Shown here piece after piece: positions 1 through 6,003 of a DNA stretch of 6,603 nt (positions are counted from its first letter, which is position 1; every line of letters starts with the position of its first letter). Under the pieces are notes generated by a model, which had not been told where the DNA came from, did not search any database, and saw only the letters and a program-made list of their open reading frames with translations. A program made the position numbers and the translations under genes. The stretch lies in NCBI GenBank assembly GCA_016186375.1, contig JACPLS010000053.1:1-6603 (forward strand). Reading direction: 5' to 3'. Source of the stretch: Candidatus Pacearchaeota archaeon (lineage in GTDB: Archaea > Nanobdellota > Nanobdellia > Pacearchaeales > GW2011-AR1).

Positions 1-30
1 AGAAAGCTACAGCTATGATTGACAAAAATT

Positions 31-56
31 CAGGGAGCTGCAACAAGCTCTCCCTG
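31..56 (+). terminator. Possible intrinsic terminator hairpin near the left edge
   Basis: CAGGGAG at 31-37 pairs perfectly with CTCCCTG at 50-56 around a 12-base loop, followed by TCTTAAAG. It could end a plus-strand gene lying mostly left of the window. All three plus frames stop early here (16-18, 20-22 and 60-62), so I cannot tell which frame, if any, is the end of that gene. The U-tract is weak and the call is tentative. Confidence 0.35.
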
Positions 57-98
57 TCTTAAAGTAATTCAGATAGAAAAACTTTGCCGCAATTCATC

Positions 99-117
99 TA
101 CAGCTTAAAAAGCTGTA
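99..117. terminator. Perfect 8-bp hairpin, possible convergent terminator
   Basis: TACAGCTT (99-106) and AAGCTGTA (110-117) form a perfect stem with a three-base loop. On the plus strand it is followed by a T-rich run (AGTTTTCTT). On the minus strand the stop codon of the small ORF at 105-278 lies inside it. Its place between a presumed plus-strand gene end and minus-strand genes suits a shared terminator, but its function is inferred from symmetry alone. Confidence 0.35.
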
Positions 118-278
118 AGTTTTCTTGCGGACGGCATAAAACTCTGGCTAGGAGAATTAAATTTTGCGATATCGTCAGTTCTAATCATCACACTATCATT
201 AACTATTAATTTCTCTCCTCCTCTTGCATTTACAATCAATACAAGTTGCCTTTCTCTTTCTGTTCTTCCAAATCCCAT
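105..278 (-). CDS. Doubtful small hypothetical protein, 57 aa
   Basis: I do not recognise this protein. The ORF starts at the ATG at 278-276 and ends with TAA at 107-105, giving a 57-residue product beginning MGFGRTERERQ, with a hydrophobic LVLIV patch and a central GGEKLIVNDSVMIRTDD stretch that could form beta strands. There is no signal peptide, convincing membrane helix or Cys motif. The frame stays open upstream into the 3' end of the TBP gene, but that part is out of frame with TBP and is probably not translated, so I use the first ATG past the TBP stop. No Shine-Dalgarno site is visible. A weak TATA-like GTTATAAC at 298-305 is centred about 24 bases upstream, which would allow a leaderless start. 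It lies 31 bases after the TBP stop. Codon choice looks compatible with coding, but chance is a real alternative. Confidence 0.35.
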   Translation of the reverse strand: MGFGRTERERQLVLIVNARGGEKLIVNDSVMIRTDDIAKFNSPSQSFMPSARKLTAF

Positions 279-309
279 ATATTTAATAAGAATTAGAGTT
301 ATAACTATT

Positions 310-864
310 TTACTCTTTGTTTTCCTTAATCGCTTTTTTAATATTTCTCTGCAATTGCACCATCGATTCATCTAATTGCTCTTTGTTTTTCGTTCCAGTG
401 CATACAAGCTTTCCATTTGAGAAAAGCAAGAAAGTGGCAGGAGGTTCGACTAATTTATAGACAAGCCCAGGAAATTGCTCTGGCTCGTATTCTGTATTTT
501 GTAGCTGAAAAGCCAATAAATTTAAGTTTAAGTTTAAGTCAATGCTCCCAGAAGCAACAATATTTTGAACAGTAATCCTCGGCTTTTGCGTTACTCTAAC
601 TCCAATTTTAGCTATCTGTCTTATTACGGCGTTGATAACTTCCTTAACTTGTGCAACGCTCTTTGTCCCAGTACAGACTAAATTTCCAGAAGAAAAAACA
701 AGAACCGCCGACTTTGGTTTCTCTATTCTAAGTACAAGTCCAGGAAATTGCTCAGGATTATATTCAGTGTTGCTTTGGCTTCTTGCTAATTTCGTCAACG
801 ACACTTCTTTCCCCAAAGAAGTAGTTGCTACAATATTCTGAACTCTTAAATTAGATCTCGCCAT
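310..864 (-). CDS. tbp: TATA-box-binding protein (TBP)
   Basis: This is the general transcription factor that binds and bends promoter TATA boxes and recruits TFB and RNA polymerase in archaea. The 184-residue product has the family's two direct repeats, roughly residues 6-88 and 97-179. Each carries the hallmark strings: NTEYNPEQFPGLV (32-44) with LVFSSGNLVCTGTKS (55-69), and NTEYEPEQFPGLV (123-135) with LLFSNGKLVCTGTKN (146-160). The conserved phenylalanines of the DNA-kinking positions are present. Length matches archaeal TBPs (about 180-190 aa). I chose the ATG at 864, which gives MARSNLRVQNIVA. A GTG seven codons upstream (885) would lie at or near the expected transcription start, so it is less likely. 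The C-terminus is basic and acidic (KKAIKENKE) without the long acidic tail of some archaeal TBPs. It follows the M23 peptidase gene on the same strand but has its own TATA boxes. Confidence 0.97.
   Translation of the reverse strand: MARSNLRVQNIVATTSLGKEVSLTKLARSQSNTEYNPEQFPGLVLRIEKPKSAVLVFSSGNLVCTGTKSVAQVKEVINAVIRQIAKIGVRVTQKPRITVQNIVASGSIDLNLNLNLLAFQLQNTEYEPEQFPGLVYKLVEPPATFLLFSNGKLVCTGTKNKEQLDESMVQLQRNIKKAIKENKE
521..538. repeat. Three tandem copies of TTTAAG inside tbp
   Basis: TTTAAG occurs three times in a row at 521-526, 527-532 and 533-538. Read on the minus strand it encodes alternating Leu-Asn in the second TBP repeat (about residues 110-116). The spacing between the flanking conserved blocks (IVA to NTEY, 21 residues) equals that of the first TBP repeat, so the tract has not lengthened the fold. 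Confidence 0.8.
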
Positions 865-895
865 TTTTATCCTGGTTTCAAGCACATTTATTCAA

Positions 896-920
896 TTTAT
901 AAAGGATTTTCATTTATAAA
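896..920 (-). promoter_or_regulatory. TATA boxes of the tbp promoter
   Basis: Two copies of TTTATAAA lie ahead of tbp, at 913-920 and 896-903. Using the archaeal rule of about 25 bases from TATA centre to transcription start, the distal one would start RNA near 891 (about 27 bases before the ATG). The proximal one would start near 874 (about 10 bases before it). Which one is used cannot be decided from sequence. Because TBP itself binds such sites, autoregulation is conceivable but only inferred. Confidence 0.6.
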
Positions 921-951
921 GCTTTGCCCGATACCTTTTTCTGTCAACTAT

Positions 952-1422
952 TTACAATTTCTCTTTCTCCCACATTATCTTAATAGTCTCATAATCTTCA
1001 GGCCCCTCACCAAAATAAATATGCACATCAAAATGTAAATGTGGTCCAAGGCCACCCATCCAACCTGTATTTCCAGAAAATCCAATACTTTGTCCTTCTT
1101 TCACAATATCTCCTATTTTAACAATAGATCCGTTTTTCCTGATATGCTCATATATTGAATATTCTTCATTAGAATGTTCAATTTCTATATAATTTCCATG
1201 TTTATCGAAAGACTCATCATTTCCTCCAATATCTGAATCTTGTTTTACATCAATAATTTTTCCATCAAAAGCTGCCCTAACACATGTACCTTCAGGAACA
1301 ATAAAATCAACTGCATTTTTTAATCTTCCTTTATGAGCAGGTGATGCATCATAAGTTATTTTAGTATCTCTATTCATTACTATTGGAAACCTATAGACAT
1401 TTTTGCTCTTCAATCTCTTCAT
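952..1422 (-). CDS. M23-family (LytM-type) zinc metallopeptidase
   Basis: The 156-aa product is essentially a lone M23 domain, a beta-sheet zinc endopeptidase fold that in bacteria cuts peptidoglycan cross-bridges. Visible family elements, in order: H30 and D39 in HKGRLKNAVDF, then PEGTCVRAAFDGKI (43-56), GNYIEIEH (76-83), YEHI (91-94, equivalent to the usual YxHL), GDIVKEGQSIGFSGNTG (104-120) and PHLHFDV (127-133). The likely zinc ligands are H30, D39 and H130, with H93 and H128 also conserved, so an active enzyme is plausible. No signal peptide or membrane helix is present, so it would stay in the cytoplasm unless exported another way. Its ATG overlaps the ligase TGA as ATGA, and a purine-rich GAAAGGGGAAAG precedes it, indicating translational coupling. 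Archaea generally lack murein, so the substrate is unknown; acquisition from bacteria is likely but inferred. Confidence 0.92.
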   Translation of the reverse strand: MKRLKSKNVYRFPIVMNRDTKITYDASPAHKGRLKNAVDFIVPEGTCVRAAFDGKIIDVKQDSDIGGNDESFDKHGNYIEIEHSNEEYSIYEHIRKNGSIVKIGDIVKEGQSIGFSGNTGWMGGLGPHLHFDVHIYFGEGPEDYETIKIMWEKEKL

Positions 1423-2040
1423 CTTTCCCCTTTCTTCATTTCTTTCTCTATATCAATCAAGCTTGCAATGCTTTCAACTCCTCTATCAGGCCTAAAAGCG
1501 GTGATTCTAGGAAATCTCAAAGCAAATCCTGAGGAATAAGCAGAGCTTTTTTGAATATTTTGATATGTCACAGAAATAATAAGCTTGGGCTTTACTCTGG
1601 CTAAATTTCCACTTTCTTCAATTATTAAAGGCTTTAGCAATTTTGTTATTTCCATGTAAGTAGTTCCTTCCTCTTCTTTCTCTTTTAATCCGGAGCTAAC
1701 TTTCCCAACTTCCAAAAATTTATTTTCTTTTTTACAAGCAACTATGTAACTAGTCAGCCATCCTGCTCTTTTCCCTGTTCCATATTCTGCCCCAACGATA
1801 ACAAGATCAAAGTCATTCACAATCGGCTTTAATTTTACCATGAATCCAACTCTTCTTCCCTGTTTATAAGGTGCATCGAGTTTCTTAAACATCACACCCT
1901 CCTCTCCTATTTTTAAAGCTTGTTCATAAAATTCCAAAGCTTTTTTCTCATCACCTGTTATTATTTGCTTAGAAATTCTTATAACTCTCTCTTTGTTAAT
2001 AATAATTTTCTCTATATTTTCTTTTAATTCTCTGGCTGAT
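1419..2040 (-). pseudogene. lig: ATP-dependent DNA ligase, C-terminal part (out of frame with N-terminal part)
   Basis: This frame holds the distal part of the nucleotidyltransferase domain and the OB-fold domain of an archaeal ATP-dependent ligase. Motif IV is EEGVMFKK, followed by DAPYKQGRRVGF, motif V MVKLKP, the OB-domain stretch DFDLVIVGAEYGTGKRAGW, then FLEVGKVSSG, TYQNIQKSSAYSSGFALRFPR (motif VI region) and a C-terminus ending KKGER. Homology begins at about RELKENIEKI near 2033. An ATG at 2087 opens the same frame further upstream, but its first 17 or so residues are only the +1-frame reading of the N-terminal part and are not ligase-like. No Shine-Dalgarno site supports independent translation. 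Without motif I this piece cannot form the enzyme-adenylate. The TGA stop overlaps the M23 gene start. Either a true lesion or an assembly error separates it from the N-terminal part. Confidence 0.9.
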
Positions 2041-2997
2041 TGCTTCAAATGGCCTGTATTTTCCAGTTTTAGAATCATATCCAACAACTTCTGAATCTAA
2101 TATAAAATCTTTTCCATTTATATGTTTTTTAACCGCCTCTACAACATCTGGAAATTGTTTTGTTACATTCTCCAACCTTCGAGTAAACAAAGAAATTTCT
2201 CCTTTGGAATTCTTATTTATCAATATCCTAAACCCATCGTATTTATACTCCAAAGCAGCAGGCTTTCCACAAATTCTAAATGCCTCCTCGATATTTTCAG
2301 CTTTTACAGCAAGCATTACATTTATAGGCCTTCCTGGTAAAATACTTATTTTTTCTAATTCTTTTTTTCCATTAGCAGAAGCCTCAAAAATTATCGCAAA
2401 ATCATTTGCCAAATCAAATTTCTCTTGTATTAACACTTTCATCTCTTGATCGCCTTCAAAAAATCCTTTTGCCAAAGCATCAGTTAATAAAGCATCAGCA
2501 ACTCCTACTCTTAAATCTCCTAAAAGCGTCCTAACAATATACTTCGCCTCTTTTCCTGTAGCAGAGCTTAAAAGCTCTGCAATGAACCCCAGCTTCTTTT
2601 CCACCGTTCCTTTTCCTTCTATCCCAATTAGTTTACGCAAAGTATTGAATACATTTTCTGTGCTAAGCTTCCTCGAAAAAAGAACATCCTGCTTCCTTTT
2701 GGCAGCGCAAAACTCTGCAACATCTCCCAAATCTCCCATTTTATTGAATCTCTCAATTACCTCTCTTTCCTCAATTCCAAAAGAACTTGCAATCACCTTT
2801 ATCACAAGTTGAGTAGAAATTCCATATTCTCCAGAGTCGTAATCAGGTAAAATTCTCCCTCTTAATAAATAAATCCACTCGCTTCTGCCTCTCTTACGTA
2901 AATACTTCAAAAACTCAGCCAAAATTGTAGTCTTTTCAAGTTTCTTTGTTGTTGCTGTAAGTTTTTCATACACTTCAACAAATTCATTGTATTCCAT
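1996..2997 (-). pseudogene. lig: ATP-dependent DNA ligase, N-terminal part (truncated by frameshift)
   Basis: Ligases of this family seal nicks during replication and repair through a lysyl-AMP intermediate. This frame gives 333 residues from the ATG at 2997. It has the helical N-terminal DNA-binding domain (about 1-215, including LGDLRVGVADALLTDALA near 160-177) and the start of the adenylation domain. The motif I string EYKYDGFR puts the nucleophilic Lys at about 252, and motif III is LDSEVV near 300-305. It then reads GKYRPFEAISQRIKRKY as in intact archaeal ligases and runs into four foreign residues and TAA at 1998-1996. Motifs IIIa, IV, V and VI are not in this frame. The ATG is preferred to the TTG at 3000 because the TATA element TTAAATAG lies 24.5 bases ahead, fitting a leaderless start. 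N- plus C-terminal parts total about 526 codons against roughly 560 for the family. Confidence 0.92.
2010..2040 (-). other. Frameshift/deletion junction in the ligase gene
   Basis: Here the tract AGAGAATTAAAAGAAAATAT (2033-2014) makes sense in two frames. In the upstream frame it reads as QRIKRKY, the family's string before motif IIIa. In the +1 frame it reads as RELKENIE, the string expected roughly 35-40 codons further on. The missing material includes motif IIIa. Restoring the frame requires an insertion of 3n+2 bases. This is the footprint of recombination, replication slippage or assembly collapse between two near-identical short tracts. Confidence 0.7.
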
Positions 2998-3017
2998 CAA
3001 TAAGAAAAGAAAATAAG

Positions 3018-3025
3018 CTATTTAA
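3018..3025 (-). promoter_or_regulatory. TATA box of the ligase-peptidase unit
   Basis: TTAAATAG on the minus strand is centred 24.5 bases from the A of the ligase ATG at 2997. Transcription would therefore start at or next to the start codon, giving a leaderless mRNA. No Shine-Dalgarno site precedes the ATG, which agrees. Confidence 0.6.
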
Positions 3026-3052
3026 CAATTGCGCCTAACATAAACCTTCAGA

Positions 3053-3060
3053 TTTATAAG
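3053..3060 (+). promoter_or_regulatory. TATA box of the ABC exporter gene
   Basis: TTTATAAG is centred 25.5 bases from the A of the ATG at 3082, predicting a leaderless transcript. No Shine-Dalgarno site is visible. It lies 27 bases from the ligase TATA box on the other strand, so the two divergent promoters share a very compact region where factor binding could interfere. Confidence 0.65.
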
Positions 3061-3081
3061 AGGTATTTTTCTTAAATAGAA

Positions 3082-4896
3082 ATGAAAGAAAAAACAATTC
3101 CTATTAAAGAAAGATTTGAATCATTAAAGCTTGCAATTGGTTGGACCTATAAATCTTCTAAGACTTTAACCTTTATTATTTTTGCTGTTGCAATTTTTGG
3201 AGGGCTTTTAACAATCGTAGAACCTTATATTTTCAAACTTATTATAGACTATCTAACAAAAGGTTCTTCATTAAGCCTCACCGAAAAATTTAGTGTAGGC
3301 ATTTCTGGAATTTTATTAATCTATGGAGTTGCAAGAATTACCCAAAGCATGCTCTGGGATATCCAGACAATAATTAAAAGAGTTCATTCGCAAAAACTTG
3401 ATTTATATGTCTCTAAAATTATGATGAATAAGATATCTTCCCTCGATATGCAATATTTCGAAAATCCTAATTATTATAACACATTAACTAAAGCTAATCA
3501 AAATATATGGAGAGTAAATGAATTCCTTTGGCAATTTACTTTTTTAATAAGTCAATTAATAGGCGTTATAGTTATTATTGGCGCTTTAATGACTTTAAAC
3601 TGGATAATTGTACTACTAATAATTGCTGCTGCACTTCCAAGCATAATTCTCATATTTAAGAAAACAAAATTAGTTTGGGGTATATTTGACTCCTACTCTC
3701 CGGTATCTAGACAATCTAAGTATTACATGAGCTTAATGACGGAAAGGCCTGATGCAATAAAAGAATTAAGACTTTATGGATTAAAGTCTTTCTTTATAAA
3801 AAGATTTGGTTCATTATCTGAAGAATTTGTAAAAAAGCAGGAAAGAGCTGCAAAGAATGAATTTGCAACATACACCTTAATAGGAATAATTGAAGTGTCC
3901 CTCTCGGTAATTGCTGCATGGATGGTTGTTTCTTCATTTACTAGAGGAGAAATTTCTCTAGGAGAATTAACTTTCTTTTGGGCATTACTATTCCAATTTT
4001 CAGAACATGCTAGATGGATTGTCAGATTAGCAGGAGAAATCAATGAACATACCACTTTTATTAGCCCATTTGTTAAAATCATGAATTTCAAACCCCTAAT
4101 ATTAGATTCAAAACACCCAAAAAAATTCCCCAATAAGCTAAAAACTGGAATTGAATTTAAAAATGTTAGTTTTGCATATCCTGGAACAAAGGATCCCACA
4201 CTGAAAAATTTAAATTTAATTATAAAGCCAGATGAATCTGTTGCGCTAATTGGAGAAAACGGTTCAGGAAAAACAACATTAATCAAACTACTTTGCAGAC
4301 TTTATGATGTAACAGAAGGAGAAATCTTAATAGATGGAATAAATATAAAGGAATACTCTTTAGATGAATTATACGAAAATCTTGGAGTTATTTTCCAGGA
4401 CTTTATGCAATATGAAGGTCTCATCGAAGAAAATATTGGCTTTGGAAAATTAAAAGAATTGAAGAAAAAAGAAAAAATTCATCATGCATCTATAAAAGCA
4501 GAAGCATGGAATTTTATTAAATCTCTAGAAGAACAATATAAAACTCATTTAGGAAAAACATTAAAAGATAAAGGAAAAGAGCTTTCTATTGGCCAGTGGC
4601 AAAAAATTGCTCTTGCAAGAGCATTTTTCAGAGATGCAAATATCTTAATTCTAGACGAGCCAACTGCCGCAGTTGATGCTAAAGCAGAATATCGCCTATT
4701 TCAGAAATTTAAGCATTTAACTAAAAATAAAACAACTATACTAATCTCTCATCGCTTTTCCACAGTCAGAATGGCAGATAAAATAATTGTAATGAACAAA
4801 GGAAGAATAACTGAACAAGGAAATCATTCTGAACTCCTGCGCAAAAAAGGCGCATATGCACATCTTTTCAATCTTCAAGCAAAAAGCTACAGGTAA
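3082..4896 (+). CDS. ABC exporter half-transporter (fused membrane and ATPase domains)
   Basis: The 604-aa protein is a type IV ABC exporter half-molecule expected to work as a dimer in the cytoplasmic membrane. Hydrophobic helices lie near residues 28-48, 72-90, 152-172, 174-192, 264-284 and 292-308. The intracellular loop string LDMQYFENPNYYNTL (121-135) and KELRLYGLKSFFIKRF (227-242) are typical of this fold. The ATPase domain (about 355-600) has Walker A GENGSGKT (391-398), Q-loop Q439, signature LSIGQ (501-505, instead of LSGGQ), Walker B ILILDE (521-526, catalytic E526) and H-loop H557, so it should hydrolyse ATP. Substrate cannot be told; it resembles bacterial peptide or multidrug exporters in overall design. 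No leader-peptidase domain is present and no precursor-peptide gene is evident alongside. It is the only plus-strand gene, apparently monocistronic, converging on radB. Transfer from bacteria is possible but unproven. Confidence 0.95.
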   Translation: MKEKTIPIKERFESLKLAIGWTYKSSKTLTFIIFAVAIFGGLLTIVEPYIFKLIIDYLTKGSSLSLTEKFSVGISGILLIYGVARITQSMLWDIQTIIKRVHSQKLDLYVSKIMMNKISSLDMQYFENPNYYNTLTKANQNIWRVNEFLWQFTFLISQLIGVIVIIGALMTLNWIIVLLIIAAALPSIILIFKKTKLVWGIFDSYSPVSRQSKYYMSLMTERPDAIKELRLYGLKSFFIKRFGSLSEEFVKKQERAAKNEFATYTLIGIIEVSLSVIAAWMVVSSFTRGEISLGELTFFWALLFQFSEHARWIVRLAGEINEHTTFISPFVKIMNFKPLILDSKHPKKFPNKLKTGIEFKNVSFAYPGTKDPTLKNLNLIIKPDESVALIGENGSGKTTLIKLLCRLYDVTEGEILIDGINIKEYSLDELYENLGVIFQDFMQYEGLIEENIGFGKLKELKKKEKIHHASIKAEAWNFIKSLEEQYKTHLGKTLKDKGKELSIGQWQKIALARAFFRDANILILDEPTAAVDAKAEYRLFQKFKHLTKNKTTILISHRFSTVRMADKIIVMNKGRITEQGNHSELLRKKGAYAHLFNLQAKSYR

Positions 4897-4956
4897 AATT
4901 CATAATAATTATTGTTAGAAGCAATTATCTATTTATTGGTAATTCTTCACAACAAT
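4897..4956. other. Convergent intergenic spacer
   Basis: This 60-base AT-rich gap separates the stop codons of the ABC exporter and radB. It has short T-rich and A-rich stretches on both strands, which may serve archaeal termination, but no convincing hairpin. I cannot place a specific terminator. Confidence 0.4.
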
Positions 4957-5649
4957 TCAAATCCACCCCTTCTTTTTTATTCCAGAGTTTGTTATCTGAA
5001 AATCAAGGCTCTTTTCCGGCAAACTCCTGTGCTTCCTCAAAAAAGCAGTTCTTTTTCCATTTTCATTATTCAATTCAATTAAACATTTCCCCCAATAACT
5101 CAATATATCTCCACCAACCATTTTTTTCTCATCATCCCATTTGTAAACTTGGTTCGTTACAATAACAGGAATCTCTCTTTTCCTGGAAATTTCAGCCAAA
5201 ATACGCATTTGCCTTACAAGTTCTGCATTTGTCTTTTGTATTTCGATAAAATCTTTTTCTCTAGCTGCAGCAAAATCAAGCCTATAAAGTATAGTCATCC
5301 CATCCACAATAATGATAGAAACTTCTTTCTTCAAATATTCTAATATTTTCTTAAAAGCTTCTTTTTGTTCTGAAAAATTAGTCGGTTTCAAAAGAAAAAT
5401 ATTTTCTAAAACAAATTCATAATCACCCTCGTCTCCTACAATCTGTTTTATTCTTTCAACACTAAAGCCTCCTTCAGTATCAATAAAAATAACTTTGTTT
5501 CCCTTTTTTGCTTGTGAGACCGCGACCATCATGCAAAAATTTGTCTTCCCTGTACCAGGAGGTCCATACAATACCGTAACTATATCAGTTTCATAACCTC
5601 CAAAAAGCCATTTGTTTAAATCATAACTTCCAGCAGATATCTTTGACAT
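4957..5649 (-). CDS. radB: RadB, RecA/Rad51-like recombination paralogue
   Basis: RadB is an archaeal RecA-superfamily ATPase thought to assist RadA in homologous recombination. The product of about 230 residues is just the ATPase core, without the N-terminal helix-hairpin-helix domain that RadA carries, which together with length points to RadB. Counting from the ATG at 5652, Walker A is GPPGTGKT (30-37), then VIFIDTEGGFS (54-64), Walker B SIIIVDG (112-118), IPVIVTNQVY (161-170) and the L2-region string VGGDILSYWGKCLIEL (179-194). The C-terminus is RKHRSLPEKSLDFQIT followed by a basic tail. Two adjacent ATGs exist (5652 and 5649). I chose 5649, as the TATA box is centred 25.5 bases from it and a GAGGT motif lies six bases before it. 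The gene converges on the ABC exporter, with 60 bases between their stops. A KaiC-like ATPase is the main alternative and is less likely. Confidence 0.92.
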   Translation of the reverse strand: MSKISAGSYDLNKWLFGGYETDIVTVLYGPPGTGKTNFCMMVAVSQAKKGNKVIFIDTEGGFSVERIKQIVGDEGDYEFVLENIFLLKPTNFSEQKEAFKKILEYLKKEVSIIIVDGMTILYRLDFAAAREKDFIEIQKTNAELVRQMRILAEISRKREIPVIVTNQVYKWDDEKKMVGGDILSYWGKCLIELNNENGKRTAFLRKHRSLPEKSLDFQITNSGIKKKGWI

Positions 5650-5655
5650 CATTCT

Positions 5656-5680
5656 ACCTCTTTATTTGAATATATAAAAA
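5656..5680 (-). promoter_or_regulatory. radB promoter TATA box and GAGGT motif
   Basis: TTTATATA on the minus strand (5678-5671) is centred 25.5 bases from the ATG at 5649. A GAGGT motif occupies 5660-5656, which is three bases from the first ATG and six from the second. If transcription starts at 5649-5650 the GAGGT is not in the RNA. Both signals nonetheless favour the second ATG. Confidence 0.55.
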
Positions 5681-5883
5681 TAGTTGTGCTAAAAAATTAT
5701 TAAGTAAATATACTCTTAGATGATAGTCATTTTAATTTAGAAGATACATTTATATTTGATTAGTTCGGTTTATTATCTAAACAAAGAGATTATACAAATT
5801 ATTATAATTATTATTGGAATATTATTTGTAACCTCTAATTTATGTATAAAAAAAGCTATGATTAACTAGTGTGTGTACTTAAC

Positions 5884-5908
5884 CAAAAAATATCTTATTA
5901 TCAATAAG
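5884..5908 (-). terminator. Hairpin plus U-run terminator candidate
   Basis: On the minus strand CTTATT and AATAAG (5908-5903 and 5899-5894) form a six-pair stem with a three-base loop, followed by ATATTTTTTGG. It lies about 95 bases downstream of the small membrane-protein gene and could terminate the rpoL unit. The stem is AT-rich and weak. Confidence 0.35.
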
Positions 5909-5965
5909 AATTAAACTAAAACACAGACAAAGCCACATCTATATATTACATTACCTTCAAAATCA

Positions 5966-6003
5966 ATTTTAAAAATAACTAAAATAAAAATTAAAATTAA
6001 TTA
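5966..6003 (-). terminator. U-rich termination tract after the small membrane-protein gene
   Basis: Directly after the TAA at 6004 the minus strand reads TAATTAATTTTAATTTTTATT and continues with TTATTTTT. This gives several successive T-runs of four to five bases. Archaeal RNA polymerase terminates on such U-rich tracts without needing a stem, so this is the best candidate end for the rpoL transcript. Confidence 0.5.

Larger units (their letters stand above)
5700..6003. other. AT-rich region without a convincing gene
   Basis: I find no ORF with protein-like composition on either strand; the longest ATG-initiated readings are only about 20 codons. The region holds a TATA-like TTTATATTTG near 5749 (plus strand) with no gene after it, a short AT-rich inverted-repeat tract around 5795-5815, a hairpin at 5894-5908 and U-rich terminator-like tracts near its right end. 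An undetected small RNA cannot be excluded. Confidence 0.5.

Noticed and set aside
632..841. 69-codon plus-strand open frame within tbp
   Set aside because: It is a shadow of the first TBP repeat.
865..885. GTG at 885 as the tbp start
   Set aside because: It would put the start at or before the predicted transcription start and add residues not typical of TBP; the ATG at 864 fits better.
1996..2087. Programmed +1 frameshift joining the two ligase parts
   Set aside because: A shift could join the frames but not supply the missing motif IIIa segment, and no slippery-site arrangement specific to +1 shifting is evident.
2041..2087. Start of a separate C-terminal ligase gene at the ATG at 2087
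   Set aside because: The first residues of that frame are the out-of-frame reading of the N-terminal part and show no ligase similarity; no ribosome site precedes it.
2122..2812. Several plus-strand open frames across the ligase
   Set aside because: They are mirror readings of the ligase coding strand. The ligase motifs are unambiguous on the minus strand.
3774..4286. 170-codon open frame on the minus strand
   Set aside because: It is fully antisense to the ATPase-bearing ABC exporter gene, has no TATA or Shine-Dalgarno signal and no recognisable motif.
5791..5815. AT-rich symmetric tract as a replication origin or CRISPR-like repeat
   Set aside because: It consists of low-complexity ATT/AAT runs with no regularly spaced repeats, spacers or origin-box motifs.
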